Positions 62,040 through 64,000 of a stretch of DNA of 64,000 bases are shown piece by piece (position 1 is the stretch's first letter; each line of letters starts with the position of its first letter). The notes beneath the pieces are model-generated. The model was not told the origin of the DNA. It was given only the letters and a program-made list of their open reading frames with translations, and ran no database searches. This DNA comes from Aquarana catesbeiana (lineage: Eukaryota > Chordata > Amphibia > Anura > Ranidae). The stretch is taken from NCBI RefSeq assembly GCF_042186555.1, contig NC_133328.1, positions 358,669,323-358,733,322 on the forward strand, in the 5' to 3' direction. A program made the translations under genes and the position numbers.

Positions 62040-62507
62040 GTCCGCCGCAATGTTGCAGTTCTGCTAAAAATTGCAGATCGCCACCATTACCAGTAAAAAC
62101 AATAAAAAATAAATGTCCCTAAATCTATCTAGTTTGTAGATGTGACAACTTTTGCGCAAACCAATCAATATACGCCTATTGCAATTATTTTTACAAAAAA
62201 TATGTAGAAGAATATATTTTGACCTAAACTGATGAATACATTTGTTTTTTTTATATTTTTTTTGGATATGTATTATAGCAGAAAGTAAAAAAGAAAACAT
62301 TTTTTTTCTAAATTGTCATTTTTTTTGTTTATAGCGCAAAAAATAAAAAACACAGAGGTGATCAAATACCCCCAAAAGAAAGCTCTATTTGTGGGGAAAA
62401 AAAGGATGTCAACTTTGTTTGGATAAAACGTTGCATGACCGTGCAATTGTCAGTTAAAGCAACGCAGTGCCGTATCGCAAAAAATGGCCTGGTCGGGAAG
62501 TGGGTAA
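62040..62507 (+). repeat. TTAA-MITE fragment
   Basis: Matches the right half of the MITE at 44177 (CAAACCAATCAATATACGCC, AAAGAAAGCTCTATTTGTGG, GACCGTGCAATTGTCAGTTA), ending GGGAAGTGGGTAAA with a mutated TTAA. An (ACAG)n run follows at 62524-62546. Confidence 0.72.
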
Positions 62508-63029
62508 ATCCTTCCAAGACACACAGACAGACAGACAGACAGACAATTTTGCCCCTGTACAAATCATTAGTAAGATCTTATCTGGAATATGCAGTTAAGT
62601 TTTAGGCACCAGTTCACAAAAAGGATATCAGTGAACTGGAGAAAGTGTAAAGAATGGCAACCAAACTGATAAGAGGCATGGAGGAGCTCCGCTGTGATTA
62701 AAGATTAGCTGAACTAAATTTATTATCACTTGAGAAGAGGCAGTTAAGGGGGGATATGATCATCATATATAAATATATAAATGGTCCATATAGTGAACTT
62801 ACTCACTTTCAGGTCATAACAGAGGACACTGGGGCATTTTTTATGTCTGGAGGAAAAGAGATTTAATCTCCACATATGTAAGCGCTGTGAAAATTTAAAA
62901 AACACTCCCTCAAGAACTGTTTCTGGCCAGCTTAGTAGGCTCTTAAAAAAAAAAGGTCACATGCATTCCTAAATGCACACAATATAACTGTGCACTAACA
63001 TATATAGATAATAACACATGGGATATCCA

Positions 63030-63270
63030 ATCGGGAGCCCAAAGCACCCTTCCCATGTTGAGGGCCCCCCCCCATCCTGGCCGCCAGGTTGCTTGCTCGG
63101 ATAAGGGTCTGGTATGGATTTTGGGGGGAACCCACACCAATTTTTTTTTTTAATCATGGCGTGGAGTTCCCCTTAAAATCTATACCAGACTCAAAGGGCC
63201 TGGTATGGACTGGGGGGGGGGACCCATGCCGTTTATTTTCTTAATTCTGTCATAGGGTTCCCCTTAACCA
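63030..63270 (-). repeat. R1 family repeat, copy 6 (fragment)
   Basis: CAAAGCACCCTTCCCATGTTG, CTCGGATAAGGGTCTGGTAT and GGCGTGGAGTTCCCCTTAAA blocks in the order seen at 11200-11460. Confidence 0.6.
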
Positions 63271-63308
63271 CTTCAATACATTGTATTATGTACTGTACAC
63301 AGACTACA

Positions 63309-63312
<4 letters not shown>

Positions 63313-63342
<30 letters not shown>
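63313..63342. repeat. (TA)n microsatellite
   Basis: About 15 TA units. Confidence 0.95.
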
Positions 63343-63349
<7 letters not shown>

Positions 63350-63364
63350 ATGTCTAAACTGCTG

Positions 63365-64000
63365 GCAACAAAAGTGAGTACACCCCTAAGTGAAAATATC
63401 CAAATTTGGCCCAATTAGTCATTTTCCCTCCATGGTGTCATGTAACTTGTTAGTGTTACAAGGTTCCAGGTGTGGATGGGGAGCAGGTGTGTTAAATTTG
63501 GTGTTATCACTCTCACTCTCTCATACTGGTCCCTGGAAGTTCAACATGGCACCCCATGGCAAAGAACTCTCTGAGGATCTGAAAAAAAAAAATTGTTGCT
63601 CTACATAAAGATGGCCTAGGCTATAAGAAGATTGCCAAGACATTGAAACTGAGCTGCAGCAGGATATCTAAGACCATACAGCAGTTTAACAGGACAGTTT
63701 CCACTTAGAACAGGCCTCGCCATGGTCGACCAAAGAAGTTGAGTGCACGTGCCCAGCATCCTATCCAGAGGGTCAGCCTGTCAGTGCTCAGACCATACGC
63801 CGCACACTGAATCAAATTGGTCTGCATGGCCGTCATCCCAGATGGAAGCATCTTCTTAAGATGATGCACAAGAAAGCCCGAAAACAGCTTTCTGAAGACA
63901 AGCAGACTAAGGACATGGATTACTGGAACCATATCTTGTGGTGGATAAAACGGATTTGGTTCAGATGGTGTCAAGCGTGTGTGGTGACAACCAGGTGAGG
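63365..64000 (+). mobile_element. Tc1-like transposon, 5' part (runs off the window)
   Basis: Terminal region AAAGTGAGTACACCCCTAAG, then a transposase from ATG 63546 (MAPHGKELSEDLKKK). An A-run at 63581-63590 shifts frame; the helix-turn-helix part continues (GLGYKKIAKTLKLSC, TIQQFNRT) and a stop interrupts before the second HTH. The second DNA-binding region and the start of the catalytic domain (LLKMMHKKARKQL, KDMDYWNH) are visible to the edge. A family distinct from the two Tc1 elements at 19532 and 45145. Confidence 0.85.

Larger units (their letters stand above)
60960..62945 (+). mobile_element. CR1-group LINE, split by younger insertions
   Basis: Plus-strand RT remnants: KFFKYINSKKVKSEHIGPL, a GPDGLHPYVLRELSS region near 61240, LFLIFRDSLMTGMVPMKWH, then SGVPQGSALGSL near 61730 in a broken frame. 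After an inserted MITE and TTAA-MITE fragment the C-terminal part follows (LEKV-RMATKLIRGMEEL, LLSLEKRQLRGDMIIIYKYI, about 62580-62790). Dead copy with many stops; YxDD region lost at the insertion. Confidence 0.78.

Overview
This is a eukaryotic, repeat-saturated stretch with no host gene that I can recognise. The mix of transposons (gamma/epsilon-like endogenous retrovirus, L1/Tx1-group and CR1 LINEs, a Penelope-like element, PIF/Harbinger, Tc1/mariner, TTAA-targeting piggyBac-like MITEs, a V-SINE-like SINE) fits an anuran amphibian, probably a large ranid-type frog genome. That is an inference from repeat content; a teleost or salamander is not excluded. A 500-base N run (20854-21353) is a scaffold gap.

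Layout. 1-7847: the 5' part of a retroviral provirus on the minus strand, with a scrambled middle (inverted integrase/PPT/LTR block flanked by duplicated gag sequence). It is inserted into the ORF2 of a minus-strand LINE (7848-10165). 10165-11560: a ~0.95 kb palindrome and a copy of a GC-rich foldback repeat family that I call R1 (also at 24735, 43310, 53640, 58790 and 63030). 12325-20390: a foldback Tc1 derivative split by a 7.1 kb Harbinger transposon (12391-19531). 20445-24027: SINE, gap, LINE ORF2. 24188-26140: MITE and R1. 26161-39590: a composite Penelope-like insertion (inverted truncated copy plus full copy with two pseudo-LTRs) bounded by a 16-bp target duplication and itself hit by a TTAA-MITE (29651-32591). 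39607-42080: decayed minus-strand LINE. 42200-45139: TTAA-MITEs, R1, microsatellites. 45145-53275: a Tc1 transposon split by a second Harbinger (46183-52854). 53350-55549: R1 and TTAA-MITE. 55702-58658: a third, internally deleted Harbinger. 58790-64000: R1, an unassigned stretch, a short MITE, a CR1 LINE with nested insertions, R1, and a Tc1 transposon running off the end.

The most interesting system is the Harbinger family. Its two long copies carry three genes: a split-exon DDE transposase, a convergent SANT/Myb-like gene, and a MADF-domain gene divergent from the SANT gene across a shared promoter. Both long copies keep two hairpins between the convergent genes. All three copies keep an inverted partial copy of the MADF exon at the 3' end of the MADF gene, which also supplies its basic C-terminal tail. 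The second highlight is the Penelope-like element: its first ORF and its RT ORF overlap in the -1 frame, with an in-register A_AAA_AAC heptamer. Every autonomous copy seen carries at least one frameshift, nonsense codon or truncation, so none looks fully competent as assembled.
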